Assembly: GCA_014773175.1 (NCBI GenBank)
Contig: VXCM01001554.1
Location: 62,001-126,000 of the forward strand
From: Lucifuga dentata
Lineage: Eukaryota; Chordata; Actinopteri; Ophidiiformes; Bythitidae
Length of the DNA: 64,000 nucleotides
Direction of reading: 5' to 3'
Shown here: one piece after another, positions 12,322 to 25,469 of the stretch
Layout: the number at the start of each line of letters is the position of its first letter
Position numbering within the stretch: the stretch's first letter is position 1
The notes under the pieces: generated by a model
What the model was told of the DNA's origin: nothing
Databases searched by the model: none
What the model saw: the letters and a program-made list of their open reading frames with translations, nothing else
Translations under genes and position numbers: made by a program

Positions 12322-13440
12322 ATGAACCAGTCTGAGCTGACAACGGACACGGTGCTCACTGCCAACAGCAGCCAGGTGGACATCTTCCCTGGCAGGACCT
12401 TTAACCACTCCTGTCCCCTCGGCTGGGGGTTGAATGAGGGCCTAGAGGCCTGCATCCTGGAGACGGCAGTCATAGTACTTCTGACAGTGCTCATTATTGC
12501 AGGGAACTTGACAGTTATCTTTGTATTCCACTGTGCCCCTCTGCTACACCACTATACCACCAGCTACTTCATTCAGACCATGGCCTATGCTGATCTACTG
12601 GTAGGCCTCAGCTGCTTGGTTCCCACCCTGTCTTTGCTCCACTATCCAGCAGGCGTCAAAGAGCCTGTCACATGCCAAGTTTTTAGCTATGTCATCTCAG
12701 TTCTCAAGAGTGTTTCAATGGCCTGCTTAGCATGTATTAGTGTGGATCGCTATCTGGCCATAACGAAGCCACTGTCTTACAACCAGCTTGTTACACCATG
12801 CCGACTACGAGGCTGCATCACCCTCATCTGGGTCTACTCAAGCCTGATTTTCTTGCCTTCCTTCTTTGGTTGGGGAAAGCCAGGCTATCATGGAGACATA
12901 TTTGAATGGTGTGCTCACTCCTGGCCCACCTCTGCCCTCTTCACAGGCTTTGTGGTGTGCTTGCTGTATGCACCTGCTGCACTTGTGGTCTGTTTTACTT
13001 ATTATCATATCTTCCGCATTTGCCAGCAACACAACAGAGAGATCAGTGAACGGCGGGCACGTTTCCCCAGCCAGGAAATGGAAACTGCTGAGGGTGGGGG
13101 CAGTGGGAATCATGGGGGGCATGGCCCAGACCGACGTTATGCTATGGTACTCTTTCGCATCACCAGTGTTTTCTACATGCTGTGGCTGCCCTACATTATC
13201 TACTTCCTGCTGGAGAGCTCCCATGTGCTAGATAGCCCCGCCCTCTCTTTTATCACCACCTGGCTGGCTATTAGCAACAGCTTTTGCAACTGTGTCATCT
13301 ACAGCCTGTCCAATAGTGTGTTCCGCCTGGGAATGCGCAGGCTCTCACAGACAATTTGCTCTTTCAGCCACTGTGCTGCTGATGACAGGGACTTTGGTCA
13401 GCCTAAACCAAGGAAACGGGCAAACTCCTGCTCCATCTGA
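12322..13440 (+). CDS. gpr52: G-protein-coupled receptor 52, complete single-exon gene
   Basis: Intact 372-residue class A orphan GPCR; the human protein is about 361. It differs from the paralogue GPR21 by [15 protein letters not shown] and the C-terminal [12 protein letters not shown]-glycosylation sites are at N2, N15 and N28. TM1 carries GN (61-62), TM2 has D91, and a disulphide is expected between C118 and C197. The TM3 DRY motif is residues 142-144, P218 is in TM5, the TM6 LWLP has W288 and P290, and TM7 reads NCVIY (323-327), so Cys replaces Pro of NPxxY as in the family. Loop 3 has a glycine/histidine-rich stretch (257-268) that I do not recall in mammals. The start is the first ATG before the conserved glycosylated N terminus. 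Known of the family: high constitutive Gs/cAMP signalling, extracellular loop 2 in the ligand pocket, brain (striatal) expression. The gene is nested, same strand, in a rabgap1l intron. Confidence 0.97.
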   Translation: MNQSELTTDTVLTANSSQVDIFPGRTFNHSCPLGWGLNEGLEACILETAVIVLLTVLIIAGNLTVIFVFHCAPLLHHYTTSYFIQTMAYADLLVGLSCLVPTLSLLHYPAGVKEPVTCQVFSYVISVLKSVSMACLACISVDRYLAITKPLSYNQLVTPCRLRGCITLIWVYSSLIFLPSFFGWGKPGYHGDIFEWCAHSWPTSALFTGFVVCLLYAPAALVVCFTYYHIFRICQQHNREISERRARFPSQEMETAEGGGSGNHGGHGPDRRYAMVLFRITSVFYMLWLPYIIYFLLESSHVLDSPALSFITTWLAISNSFCNCVIYSLSNSVFRLGMRRLSQTICSFSHCAADDRDFGQPKPRKRANSCSI

Positions 13441-15990
13441 GGGGACGACTTTTACAGAAATCTGTGATTGGAAAGGTTGAATCTCAACATGCTTACCAGC
13501 TGGTCAACTTTTGGTTAAATTGGCAAGGCTAAACCAAACAGAACACAATTTTTGTTGGAACAGTCCTTGTACGTTGGCAACAGTGACATTGCCTCTGTCA
13601 TGATAAACCATGGTTTATTGCATTACAAGGTTTTCAAGGAGGTACATTGGTACTAAACAAAAGAAAAGCGACAAGTCTGTTTCTGCTGAAGTATTTGTGT
13701 TGAGGCAGTAAACAAATTATTTTCTTAATGAACAGTGTAATTGGCCGGTATCTGATTATTGATTGAAATTTAGGTAAAGCAGCTTATCCAGACATTCTTC
13801 TAACAATATAATCTATCCCAAAATAAGAGTACACAGAATCCTACAAAGTAAAATCACACTGTAAATTTGAAAAAATGAAAACATAAAGCTCAGGTTACAG
13901 CTGGTCTTGCTTAATAGTCCTTGTATTCTTTCATCCAAAACACCATCAGATGACTGTGTTGTACGGGCAAAGTACAGAGTCCAAAGAAATTGTTTGATGG
14001 CTTGTTATCAGAGTTATCATTACTGAAATTCCACTGTAGTTTAATATGATAGTTACCAGCTTGGTAAAGCCTGAAGACTGTTACCCAATCTGGGACTTTT
14101 ATCGTACAAGATGCAGATGATACGTGCTGTAAAAGCAGCTTACGGATTACCTACGGTTTTGATAGTTAGCCTTTTTCATAGCATAGTAGTATAGTCATTC
14201 CAGTGATTTTCCTTGTACATTATCTTGACCATTTGATTTGACAAGGCAAATCCAGAATTTGTGTACTTTGCCATGTACTATAGACATTGCTCTTGTAATG
14301 GTGTTAGTCATCTGTAGTTTATCTCTTGCCTGTAACTTTCACCCATCAATGATAGAAGCCAAGTAACTCTGCAAACCCAGCCCTTTGATATTGTGACTGT
14401 TGTTTGACTTTATGCTGCTTAACAGTTAACTTGTGTAAGTCATTCCTCATTTTAAAGCTGCATTAAATAATACATATTTGACCTCTAGGGGCAGATAGAC
14501 TCCAAAACAAACCACAACAGTTGGCCTTTAGCATAGTAGGTTTTTTATAGAAACTGTGTTAGCACACAATTACCTTCTTGCACATCCTACTGGAATCCTG
14601 CCTGACGAATGTAAGCCCAGTTTTGTAGTTTGTGTTGTTTTGGTTTTGGTCATGCAGTTAACTTAACAATGAACTGAATGCATAGAGCTACTGTGTGGCG
14701 TATTCATTCTCAGTGAAGTCATCAGCATTCCCAGCCCTTTCACAAAACTGGTCAATTTATTAAGTGGTAAACTAAAAAGATTGCTTAATGCAGTTTTAAT
14801 TCATTACAGATTGTTCTGTATATGTGCCTAATGATGCATTTTCCAGTAAAGGGGATAAAAGGTTGCTGAGAAGTAAATTGTTACAGGGACATACTGCACT
14901 TTTAAACATTGTACATGACCATTTCCTGTGATCATGTACACATCTGAAGGCATGTTCTCATTGTAATTGATTTCCATGACCTTATTCAGAGGGTTTTCAA
15001 TTGAACCAAGCATGGGTTCATTCAGTGTTTGCCTCTAAGTATGGACATGTTCTAGTTTCAGATGTCTACATATCTGTAAGATAAGAGGACAAACAACAAT
15101 AGACAGCCACAGCATAACAGTGTCAAATACTTGACTTATTTATTTTTATTTGATAGCTGCTGTTTTGACACTCATTTGAAGCAGTGTTTAGTGGGGTAGT
15201 AGATGAATTTCATAGAATCTGAATTGTGCCGTAATATCTGCAGTGTCCTGACAAACAACACAAATTTACACAACACATACTGTAAGAGAGAAGTTGGTAA
15301 AATTCTGCAATAGCCTAAAATATAAGAGCTCAGTTATTTCCATATAGCATAATATAGCTGGAATATTACCATTCCAAAGAAAATATATATTTATGGAACT
15401 TCTCACCAAATAAGTATTTGGTGAAAAGTTGCACAAATATTTGATCCTTTGGTGTGCTTTTTTTGTTTCAGGTTATTTGTCTTGGCCCAGGGTTTTTAAA
15501 ATCCAGGAGTCGCTGAATGAATATTTAAAGAATTGATCTTCTTATGTGTGTATATATTGCATTGACCAAACTGAAATGGTAGAAAATCCAAATTGTTCTG
15601 TTCGAACAAATGTCTTACTTTCAAGTAAATTGGTAGGTCGGTCTAATAAAATAGGCCACTTATTTACAGGTAAATAACTATTTATTTATTTATGCTTAGC
15701 CTTTTATACAATATACCATATGTGATTATACTGTATGTGATGTGTGTGTATCCGTTTTAAACCTGCTGTACAGTCAAAAAAAAAAAAATCTGACAAATTC
15801 TAAAGCTATGGTACATCCATTTGTGTTACATGAAATAGGCTGTTTTGAATAGAAGATAGTCTGTTAATCTATTTTTTTATTTCAGAAATTTTGTCAGAAG
15901 CTATGGTTTTGCTGTTGCTGCCAGTCCAATAAAGATGAAAATAGTAGAAAGTCTATGTGGCTGCCTTTGTGAAACACGTCTGTTTCTTTC
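13441..15990 (+). other. Probable long 3' UTR of gpr52
   Basis: AT-rich non-coding sequence follows the stop codon with no competing gene. Poly(A) signal candidates are AATAAA near 15643 and AATAAA at 15928-15933. The second is followed by GT/T-rich sequence (GTCTATGTGG..., TTTCTTTCTATGTG), the usual downstream element. The extent is inferred from these signals only. Confidence 0.4.
15928..15933 (+). terminator. Candidate gpr52 poly(A) signal
   Basis: Canonical AATAAA with a GU-rich stretch within about 25-60 bases downstream. It would give a 3' UTR of about 2.5 kb. Confidence 0.4.
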
Positions 15991-16965
15991 TATGTGTTGT
16001 CTGCTACAATCAGCAGTTATGTGTTGTTGAATTTGAGGACTGTTAATCGACATAAGATTTTTTTCAATCATGCTCAAAAGCTTTTATTCATAGCTTACAG
16101 AACCATTAGTCATACTACTATTTCTCCTTGTTTCCATCCATTGTAGAAGTGTTGATGTGGGCTTGTTAAGATGTGTCTGCTCGTCTCTTTGACCTCAAAA
16201 TATTACATCTCTGAATCAGAGAATCAAGTTAGGAATAAGTGAGACTGTGTGTGTTGGAATTATAATGGTATGTGTCATCAGTTATTGGTGTCTTCCTTTT
16301 CCTTTGGTCTTTCCATTTTCCCTTAGTCATTAGATCACTGGCCAGTTAGCCTATGCTTGGTAACAGCACCCCAGTCTACCCTTTACTGCCACTGAGAGCT
16401 AATTAGTGAGCGTCTCCCTCATTCGTGCCTCTTAAATTGACCTTAAATTTATATAACCCACCTCTAGACTACAGGCGAGCTGCCAAGCCACTGTTCCTGC
16501 CCTGAAGTACAGTGCATGGAGTAGCAAGAGGGCAAAGTGGCAGTGGAGAAGATGGAAAATATATAAGACCAGCAGGGTACAGGAAGTACTGATGGAGAGA
16601 GAAAAGATGGCAGGGAGACATGGAGAAGGAGTAGAAGCTGAGCAGACTGGGTGAATGAGAAGAGGGATAGAGGTGAGGAGGAGGGGGACAGGAATGAACA
16701 GCAGGAACTGGGACAATGAAGTCATTTTCACAACCATTTCTGAAATGCAGTTGGGATCATTTTCAGTAAAAAGACAGCTATGCTGTACAAAATACATGTA
16801 GTTTCAGTTTGAAAATCATTTGGATAACCACATAGCCTAAATTTTTGAGCGTAACTCCATCTTTTATTTTATTAATATGACAATTTCTTTGATCTCAATG
16901 GTTGCTAAGAGGTGAGTGTAACCATCCAGTAATAGAATGGTCACAGATTTAGTACTAATTCAATA

Positions 16966-17116
16966 CCCTGAACCAGGGTCGGATTGACCATCGGGAGAGG
17001 CAGGACTTTTCCTCGTGGNCCCCACACACACACACACCCACACACACCCACACACACACACACACACCTTAAATTCCTGATAAAAATTAGGATCCCAATC
17101 TGACCCTGCCCTGAAC
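16966..17116. mobile_element. 135-bp hAT-type MITE with perfect 8-bp target duplication
   Basis: The element spans 16974-17108. Its left end CAGGGTCGGATTG is matched by the reverse complement of the right end, CAGGGTCAGATTG (12 of 13). It is flanked by identical 8-mers CCCTGAAC at 16966-16973 and 17109-17116. An 8-bp target duplication and CAGGG termini are hallmarks of the hAT superfamily. The interior is mostly a CA-rich simple repeat with a single N at 17019, and there is no transposase. The intact duplication suggests fairly recent insertion. Confidence 0.85.
17022..17068 (+). repeat. (CA)n with CCCA interruptions
   Basis: CA repeat inside the small hAT MITE, beginning just after the N at 17019. 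Confidence 0.9.
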
Positions 17117-17941
17117 ACTCACTGTAAAGGATAAGAGTGATTGGTAAATCCCTGAATTGAAGGAGAATGGAGCGAGGGAGTGACAGAGAGACAGAGATAG
17201 AGAGAAACTGCCTCTGCTGATTTTGAGGTCAGTGCAGCCATTTTCCCTTTCGGCTTGATGGTTGTCAAAGGTAGGCTTCATCCATCAATGTCCACTTGGC
17301 TGAGAACTTCTTTTGTAAGCACTCAGTTTCTCCCAAATCTGTGTTAGTTTCAAACGGTTTCAAGAAATTGGATTCTGCAGTTCATCGCTGATTGATATTT
17401 TACATCCTGAATTTTCAATTACATCATTGCTTTCTTTGTTTTCTTTAATGTTCACTGTGACTCAGAAACCACTCACTGAATCCCACCTCATTCCTGAGCA
17501 CCATAGCATCACTACAGCTAGTGCCAGCCATGAAAACCCATTTGAGCCTGCAGTGTTGTTTGTCAGCTTGGCCTGTGATGGCACCAGATTGGCTGTGTTA
17601 CTGATTCAGCCTGTAATGCTTCTATCTGCCTGGTCAAGAAAAAGCCTCCATGCTAAGAATCTGTGGGTTATTTTTAACCTAATAATGAATATTCATTAGT
17701 GTGTTTTTTCCGTGTTACACCAGCAGAGTGCGAGTGTGTATTAGCAGCCAACCTTTAGTTTCCGAGCTCGACAATAAGAACATTTTTGAAAATTGAGGAC
17801 ATTTCAGAGCTGAACTTCTTCAAAGGGAGTCATGGCTTGGTTCTATGGTTAATGTCAGAGCTGTGGTGGTTTGTAGCTCTGATGTTTAGGTTAGGGCTGC
17901 GGAATGTATTACATCATAAATAATGCAGGTCCTTGTAAGTA

Positions 17942-17943
<2 letters not shown>

Positions 17944-17996
<53 letters not shown>

Positions 17997-18013
17997 NGAG
18001 AGAGAGAGAGAGA
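17944..18013 (+). repeat. (GT)n-N-(GA)n compound microsatellite
   Basis: About 26 GT units, then N at 17997, then GA units. The boundary is an unresolved assembly point. Confidence 0.95.
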
Positions 18014-21000
18014 ATGCCAGCTTGCCATAGAACTGAGCCCAGCTGCCAGCCTTCTGTGCTCTGGCTGAGGTACACACACACGACACACACCAAATACATG
18101 GAGAGTGCTTCAGCTGTAATTACAATAATGATGAGTACAACGCTGGAAAGAGAAGCAAAATAATACTGATGTTACTGTATATCAGGGTGACAAATAAAAT
18201 GATAAGTCATGTATAAAAGATGATACCTGCAGTTGTCAAAAACACATACATAAATTATGCTACTTGTAATCGTTTTATCCAGAGCAACCTGTGTTTTGTC
18301 AAACTTTGTAATCTCATACTTCAAACTGTTTCAGTATCTTCACAGAGACATTTTAGGCTGTTTTGAAGCAAGTAATAAACACCAGAAATCGTATTCACAT
18401 GAAAAAAAAATGGCAAGAAGGGGTTTTGCCAATTTTGTTACTGATTTGTGATAATTATTAATCATTACTCATTGATGTCCATGTTGGTCATTTACTGTAT
18501 CGTCTTAAAACTAAAGCAAAAGAATTCACATGCTGTTGTATTACGCAGATTATTTGGTGTACACTTAAATTAATGAACATTTGCTGCAGATTTTGGGTAA
18601 TAAATGATTGCAAACAATTTTATCCATAAAATTTTATGCATGTGCAAAACAATCTCTGGTTTTCACGGATCTTCTTTTGTCATCATTTGACGTAATGTAT
18701 GGTGACTAAACAGAGCTCATTAAAGTATTGGAATAGCCGTAGTCTAGGTGAATTCTCTTTGGTTGTTGAACTAAAAAAAACATCTAAAACATCTTTAATT
18801 TCATTGTCAGTCTTTCCAAGTTGATATAGTGTTATTTGCATAAATACTGTAAAGGTTTGCCGTAGCCATTCAGATACAGAATACAAACAAGCACCTTGAC
18901 GGACAGTGGAGGACAAAGCTTGAATGTTTTTTTACAGTTAAGCACCCTGCAGATCCCAGGTGCTGAAGTCTGCTGCTGGTACATGCAGCTTTTCTAATTC
19001 TCTCCGAGGGCATTTTAGCAGAATTAAAACCATAAGACAGGCAAATTGCCCCCTTGGCTCCTTAGCATATTTCTTCCCACATACAAACTCCCCTCTTATG
19101 CTTCCTTTCTCTCTGCCTCTCTCCGTCCTGAGGCAGTGTTTCTCATAGTAGCACACCCAGCCTGGCAGTGATTATGTGGTGATGGCCTAGCAGCTTGTCT
19201 GAGGCTGTCGTCAGTCAGGCTAGTTCTTTCTCCGTGGCATTTATCCTGGCTACTTTTGACAGGAGGATGGGAGAGATTGAATGAAAAATGAAACACGTCT
19301 GATGCTGAGGAGTGTTTCATTTGACACTATTATTTTTGTTTTGAAAATAGTCCAAAAAGTCACTGAGTGAAATAATCATCAGTCAGCTTTTTAAAATGTC
19401 ATTTCTTGAAAGTAGTACTACTCTTCCTGTCATTTTGTGTATTTAATAGTGGATTAGATTGCCAGCTAAACTTCTGTGTGGACTTAAATTCATATGTGCT
19501 ACATCCCAGGTTGCAAAAGACTGTCTCTATGGCTGTTTCCAACACAACACCAAGAGTTTAGAGGCACTGTGTCACTATGGAAACCCTGAGCTAAGTCTGA
19601 GGAAGCAACAAGGTTTATGAGAGTGAAGTGCATTAAAATGAATTGTTTCCTAAATAACTTCCTATTCATTATGTGCACTTTTATTTTGATACATGGAAAG
19701 GAGAATGCAGGCAGAAGAGGTGGTCTGAAATCATAACTCTCTCTCTGTGCATGCGTGTGTACATGCACGCATGTGTGGGTGTGGGTGGTATATACAGTAC
19801 ACAGACTTGTTAAAGTAACTTTCTCGCAAAATTTCACAGATGCCTTGTGTACATCTTATTCACGCACACGCACACACAAAAAACTATTTTCCATAACCTC
19901 CACCTCTTCCATCCCTTGTGGGCTCCTGTCCCCACAAAGCAGGGATTCGACTCATATCCTCCAGTAAAAACAGCACACACAGAAATGTCAGCTACCTGGG
20001 GGGATGCACTTTATCCCTGACCTATGTCAGTGAAGCTGTGTGTGTGTTTCTGTGTGTTTGTTTGTGTGTGAGGGTGTGAGGATGTGATATAGTCTCTTCC
20101 TGCTCCAGCACTCCAGCAGCACCACATGTAACTTCACTCATTTGAAGCCACTCTGGATTAGTTTGATATGTTTTTCTCATAAGGTTATGCATAGTGCTGT
20201 TCAGTATGATCTATGCTGTAAAGCCATACAAGTTTGCTGTGCTTTCTCTACAACATGGTAGTTATCCTACTTATACTTTACTGCACCATAATACATATAG
20301 GTACTATTGTAGTGGATAAACTGTAACACCCGTATTTCAGAAAGATCACAATGCTGACTTTAGCCAATGAGAAGTTGCACTTCCTCTGTTCAAAGAAAAA
20401 AAAATCAACTGAAACTAAAATAAATTTATTATCTTGTTGTCCAAATGCACCAGATGCACTATAAAATGGTATTTATTTAAAAAGGGAACTGAAGAAAGAT
20501 GTTAACCCTACTGTTGTGTCACTTTTTTGGCTGTCTGAAATTTGTCCTCAAATCTGCTTCCATCCAATTTCACTTCAAGTAAAATGAGGAGAAAATTTCA
20601 TCCTTTCTTCATATCTGAGCACTGTATTTGCGCCTCCAACTCAGCTTATTGAAATGCAGAACAAGTCGGACCATTAAATAGCCACAGCAATGATACGACA
20701 GATGAGTTTTCAATCTGCCAGGAAGGCCAGCTGTTGCCTTCCTACCCTCAACTCTCCAGGGAAGCCTCCAGAAACTTCTTTGCCAGCAACCAAGGACAAA
20801 GGCCTCAGGGAGAGCTGGTTTTTAATTACTGGGCTGTCGTCCCCTGAATATCACTCCCAAAGATTATCATTCTGTGACCCACTGAAATGAAGAGAAATGA
20901 GGAGTGTTTTGGGGAGCCAGGTGTGTCAGCAGAAAGGCGGAGTGTCATTAATACATCTGGCTGTCTGGCTCTGTTTTGACTTGTAATAGTCTGTGTTTGT

Positions 21001-22040
21001 TGGCTGACACACTATCATACTCACACTCATTGTTTCAGCTCCATGACCTGGTCATGTTCCTCTTGCCTTAGAACTGCAAATCCGACCTATTCTGCTAAGG
21101 AGAGTTTCATTTTGTTTTGTCAGTAGTAGTTGTCAAATAAAACAGTGTATGGCTTAAACTCAATTAAAAGTTGTCATTTAATTAATTGATTTGATCCTCT
21201 AAAAAACTCAGGTGTCTTTGCCACCATCGAGTTTATACACAATTTACCCCTGTGAGTTTTCCTCCAAACCTTGTTTTTTAAGGCTAGAAGGTGCCTCAGT
21301 GAAAATTAATGGCAGACCTTTGAATTGCCCAGAAAGCATTTTATATTTACCTTCATAAGGGAACATTTGCTGAGCACAGATTTTTGTTTTTCTTTTCCCC
21401 ATCACCACCCGTCTTCATAGCCATACGTCTTCACACACTGACAAATGGAAGTTGCACAGACAGCCACATTATTTACTATAAAAATTAAACAACTTCACTT
21501 GAAGCAGTCCATATGAATTGAACAGCAAAGACACTAAAACAGGAAGTGATCAAAACTGTTCAAATACAAGTCTTCAGTGTACTTGCCGGTTCATCACAGC
21601 CTCTCTTATCCAGTTTGCCCATAATGCACCACTCCTTATTTAGGCTCAAACAAGGCTGCCATGGTATAGTACTTGCTTGTGTTTCCCCTGGAAACAGGAA
21701 ATGGTATCAGAAAACATCCACCACTGCTAGCATTCGAGTGGCGAAGGATGATCTGTCTGACCTTTGACTTCTGAAAGCAGGATCAATAATTGGACTTGAC
21801 AGTATATCAAGATGAATAACACGCATACTGTAATGATTTCTCTCATCAGCTTTGGGAGTGTGTTTTTTGCCTTAGGGACCTGTTAACCCACCTTAAAAAG
21901 CTCCATTAGTCTCACTTTTAATGGAGAGCAGCTGTAGTGACACGATATTGAATGCTGTAGAGACTTTTCCACCCTGAAAAGAATATGATTCAGAGACAAT
22001 AGCATTTAATTCACTCTTTCATGTAATCTCATTCCAAAAC

Positions 22041-22067
22041 TTTTTTTTTTTTNACTTTTTTTTTTTT
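22041..22067 (+). repeat. Poly(T) with single N
   Basis: T run of 12, N at 22053, AC, then 12 T. The length is unresolved. Confidence 0.9.
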
Positions 22068-22244
22068 GTATTGAATTATTATGGAATCCAATATATTTTA
22101 TTATTGATGCTGCTGCTGCTCTACAGCTGGTTATTGAAATGTTTTAAAAAGTACAGTTGCATTCCTGCCATCGTCTGTTTGTGAAACTGTTAATGGACAA
22201 TGCCATATCTTTCCTGGTATAAAATGGAATATATTAGCCAGTGA

Positions 22245-22412
22245 AGTTTAAGTTTACACTTTATTGATCCCCCGTGGGGAATTAGTTCCTCTAAATTTGA
22301 CCCATTCTAAGAGTTAGGAGCAGTGGACAGCCACAGTGTGGTGCCTGAGGACCAACTCCACATCTATGGCTTGGTGCATTGGTCAAGTGCAATGGTAGGA
22401 GCATTAACATCT
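22245..22412. mobile_element. Teleost interspersed repeat fragment (TTTATTGATCCCC type)
   Basis: It begins with TTTATTGATCCCCCGTGGGG, continues with ATTTGACCCATTCTAAG, AGCAGTGGACAGCCACAGTG and GGACCAACTCCACATCT, and ends near AGCATTAACATCTG. This order matches a dispersed repeat that is very common in teleost genomes. I recognise the pattern but cannot assign the family name with certainty. Confidence 0.55.
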
Positions 22413-24589
22413 GTTTTGATTACAGGCATGATTTATGGATTTGGTAAAGTAATTTTATGGAATTGGTAAAGTATTATTTGTACACATATGTATATATATA
22501 TAACACACACATACATACATACACACCCCAGACTCCTCAGTTTAGCAAAGCATGGCTGCATCTCCAACAAGGAGTTCACCAGCTAGCAGCCGTGGGCCCT
22601 TTCCACACCCAGGACTTATGTAATACTGTCCGAATAGAAGGGTAATTTGATGGTTCACTGCTCTCCTTAAAATAGTATAAGGAGGAAGTTGGACCTGCTT
22701 CTAAAATTCTTCATTTACAGTTTATGTTTTCAGTTTTAAACTTTTAAAAACAGCAAGGCTGCCCGTGGCCTCATTAGCCTATTTTTGTTTAAACAATATA
22801 AAATTAAAAGCATTAGCATGTTTCAAAATCTAAACAACATACAGTAGTTCAAATAACTTTTGCAGTTTTCAGATGTATTTTGTTTATATTTCTTACACTG
22901 ACAATTTTTCTTGGATAAATATCTTCTCTGTGTTTGATTTAATACAAATAACTAAAAATACATGTCTGAGTTTTGTAATTTATTTAATTTATGATGTAAT
23001 TTCAGTAGTTTTCTAGTCATTATGTGTATTGATTTAAATAGCCTTTTAGCCTGGATTATGCAAAGTTTAGGGATATATTTGAAGATAGTCAAAAAATGAT
23101 ATCACAATGAGAAAAAATACAATGGAGGCCCTGGTGGACTCTTTGTATTGCAGGTTTTAAAGGGTTAATTAGATTTTTATCCAGAGGGCTGTGATTCTCC
23201 CCTCCACAGGTAGATGGTCCATTATCTTGTGCAAGCACATTTTGACAGACTATAGTGCTGTTGATAGACAGTCTGACCATTGCTTCATATGCAAAATATA
23301 GCAATTATGACTTGTGCTATATAATGCACATAAGTGTTGTCATGTTTTTTTCTGAAACAAGCCCAAATATCATGCCCATTTTATCCGTTCTTAGTGTCAG
23401 GTCTGACCTATTGGGTCATTAACTTCTGTGCATTTTTGAGATACAGATCTTAATCCTTTCCCAGCATCAGTTCAGTCTTTTCCCCAGGAATTTGAAGAAG
23501 AGTATCTCCCCTCACTGTGTTGCTATTTATCTCATCTGCACAGCTGCTGAACACTTCCAAAACCTATCTGCTCCATCTTAGATGGTTGCATTTTATGGTT
23601 TATTAGTGTAAAATAAACACATGGTGCACTGTTTGCACATCTATGTCATTATGATTCATCCTGCTCTTCATCAGAGATTTCACTAATCTGTGGGAATTTT
23701 TTTATTTCTGGAGGTAATTTTTCTGCTATTTAATGGTCCACTGGTCTCTGATAGTATTGCTTCAATGCTCCATTAAAAAAACTGATTAAAAAAAAAAAAA
23801 GAATTAATAAAATACTGAATCCTGATAGTGTAATACAGTACAGTAGTAGGACCAGTGTAGTAGAACATGATATTCATGCAGTGGAAAAACTCGTCCTGAC
23901 GTGTCTGCTTGATACAGTGGAGACTCACAGCAGTGAGAGTGTGACCAGATGTCCTCCAGTTGCCAAGGTCAGCCAGTCTTAAATGGTTGGCCAGTGGCCC
24001 TTAAGGTCAGTGGCATCATCTTTCCTCTTGACAGAAAGGCGGATGCCAAGACTTTCTAATAATCATGAAGGCAGACTTCTAAATCAGCAGCAGAGTGTGA
24101 AACCAGATACCTCTCAGAGCAACACAGCAAAATTAAGAGTGTGTGCTGAATAGAAAGAATAGAGACTTAGAATTAAATGCACAACCTACATTATAAGGAT
24201 GATATGTTCTTCATTGATTAAATGGCAATTAATCAATAATAAATTAATCATTAACACCTGTTAGGACAGGAGCGATACTCTTGACCATAGTAGCGTACCA
24301 AACAGTTCTTTTTGTGGAGAACAATCTCTTGAATACCCACACTGTCTCTACGGATGGAAGCCTCAGGGTCAAATAAAGAACAGCACTGGTGAAATGGGAA
24401 ATAAAGTGTAATTGTGTTGGAAGTAGAGGATGTGAAGGTGGAGTGCAGGTTTGGACACATTAGCAGTTTTTATTTTTAGATGGGTGTGTTAAGTAGGTTA
24501 CCTGTTGGTGAGCTTTGAGTAATGGACTGTCTGTCCAACAAGCCCCCAGGCTACAATTAGTGGAAGCCTCTCATTCCCCTCTGTGTACA

Positions 24590-25290
24590 TACCCCCCCTC
24601 CCTCTCTTTATCTCTCTCTTTCTCTCTACTGGTTCTTTCCATCCCTCTCTGTTATCTTCCTTGAGTACATTCAGTCTGCCTCTCCTCTGCTCTTTCCCTG
24701 TCACTTCTCTCCTTATTTCCATCTCCATTTCTGTCTTGTTTTTCCCTTCAGACAGTCTGTTAGAATGCCACAGAACAAGACTATGGATACTGACTGGATA
24801 CTTTCCAACTCTGGACTGAATCATATAGCATAGTGGTGGTAAAACTTATTGTAGCGAGGTTAGGTTTTTCTGGCAAAAATCTCACAATGTAATCCTGCAC
24901 ACTCAGGCCAGAAGGCTTAAATGACTTTTGTATTTCTACATTCTGCACTGAAAATCAGAAGGAATGAGATAAAAAGTTAGGAGAGAGTGTGGAGGTGGAA
25001 AGAGATGAGGTGAGGAAATGGAAAGAGAAAAGGAAATGAAGTTGAAAACATGTTGAAAGAGATGAGGATACAACAAAAGAGTAGATGAGATAACAGAAGA
25101 GATGATAGAAGAAGAAGAAAGGGGAAAATGGAAGTCAAAAAGAGGTAGATGTGAGGCACAAGAGAGAATGAGATTTGAATGAGGGGAGAGGAGAATCAAG
25201 GAAAAGAAAGGCTTACAGCCAAAGAGGAGAGGCAAGGAGATGAGGAGAGAAGAAGGAATGAGGAGACAGAGCAGAGGAGAGAAGGTTGTC
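24590..25290. repeat. Pyrimidine-rich tract followed by purine-rich tract
   Basis: 24590-24760 is almost all C/T on the + strand. 24958-25290 is almost all A/G over more than 300 bases. The two could pair in the intron RNA or adopt triplex structure. No gene is visible. Confidence 0.6.
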
Positions 25291-25469
25291 TGCTCCTCAT
25301 TTTTCTGGCATTTTTTGAGTAATGAGGCTATTAATTAGTAGAGGCATGCATGGTTTATTAAATCAATGTGTTTACAACATTCCCTGTCGCTGGATTCGTA
25401 CTGGTCCTCACTGATGCTGCTGTGGCAATTTACAGTGTCATAGGTGTGTTTGTTATTGATGGGCTGACT

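Noticed and set aside
12838..13231. Open frames antisense and out of frame within gpr52
   Set aside because: They overlap a clearly conserved GPCR frame and show no independent similarity; they are frame shadows.
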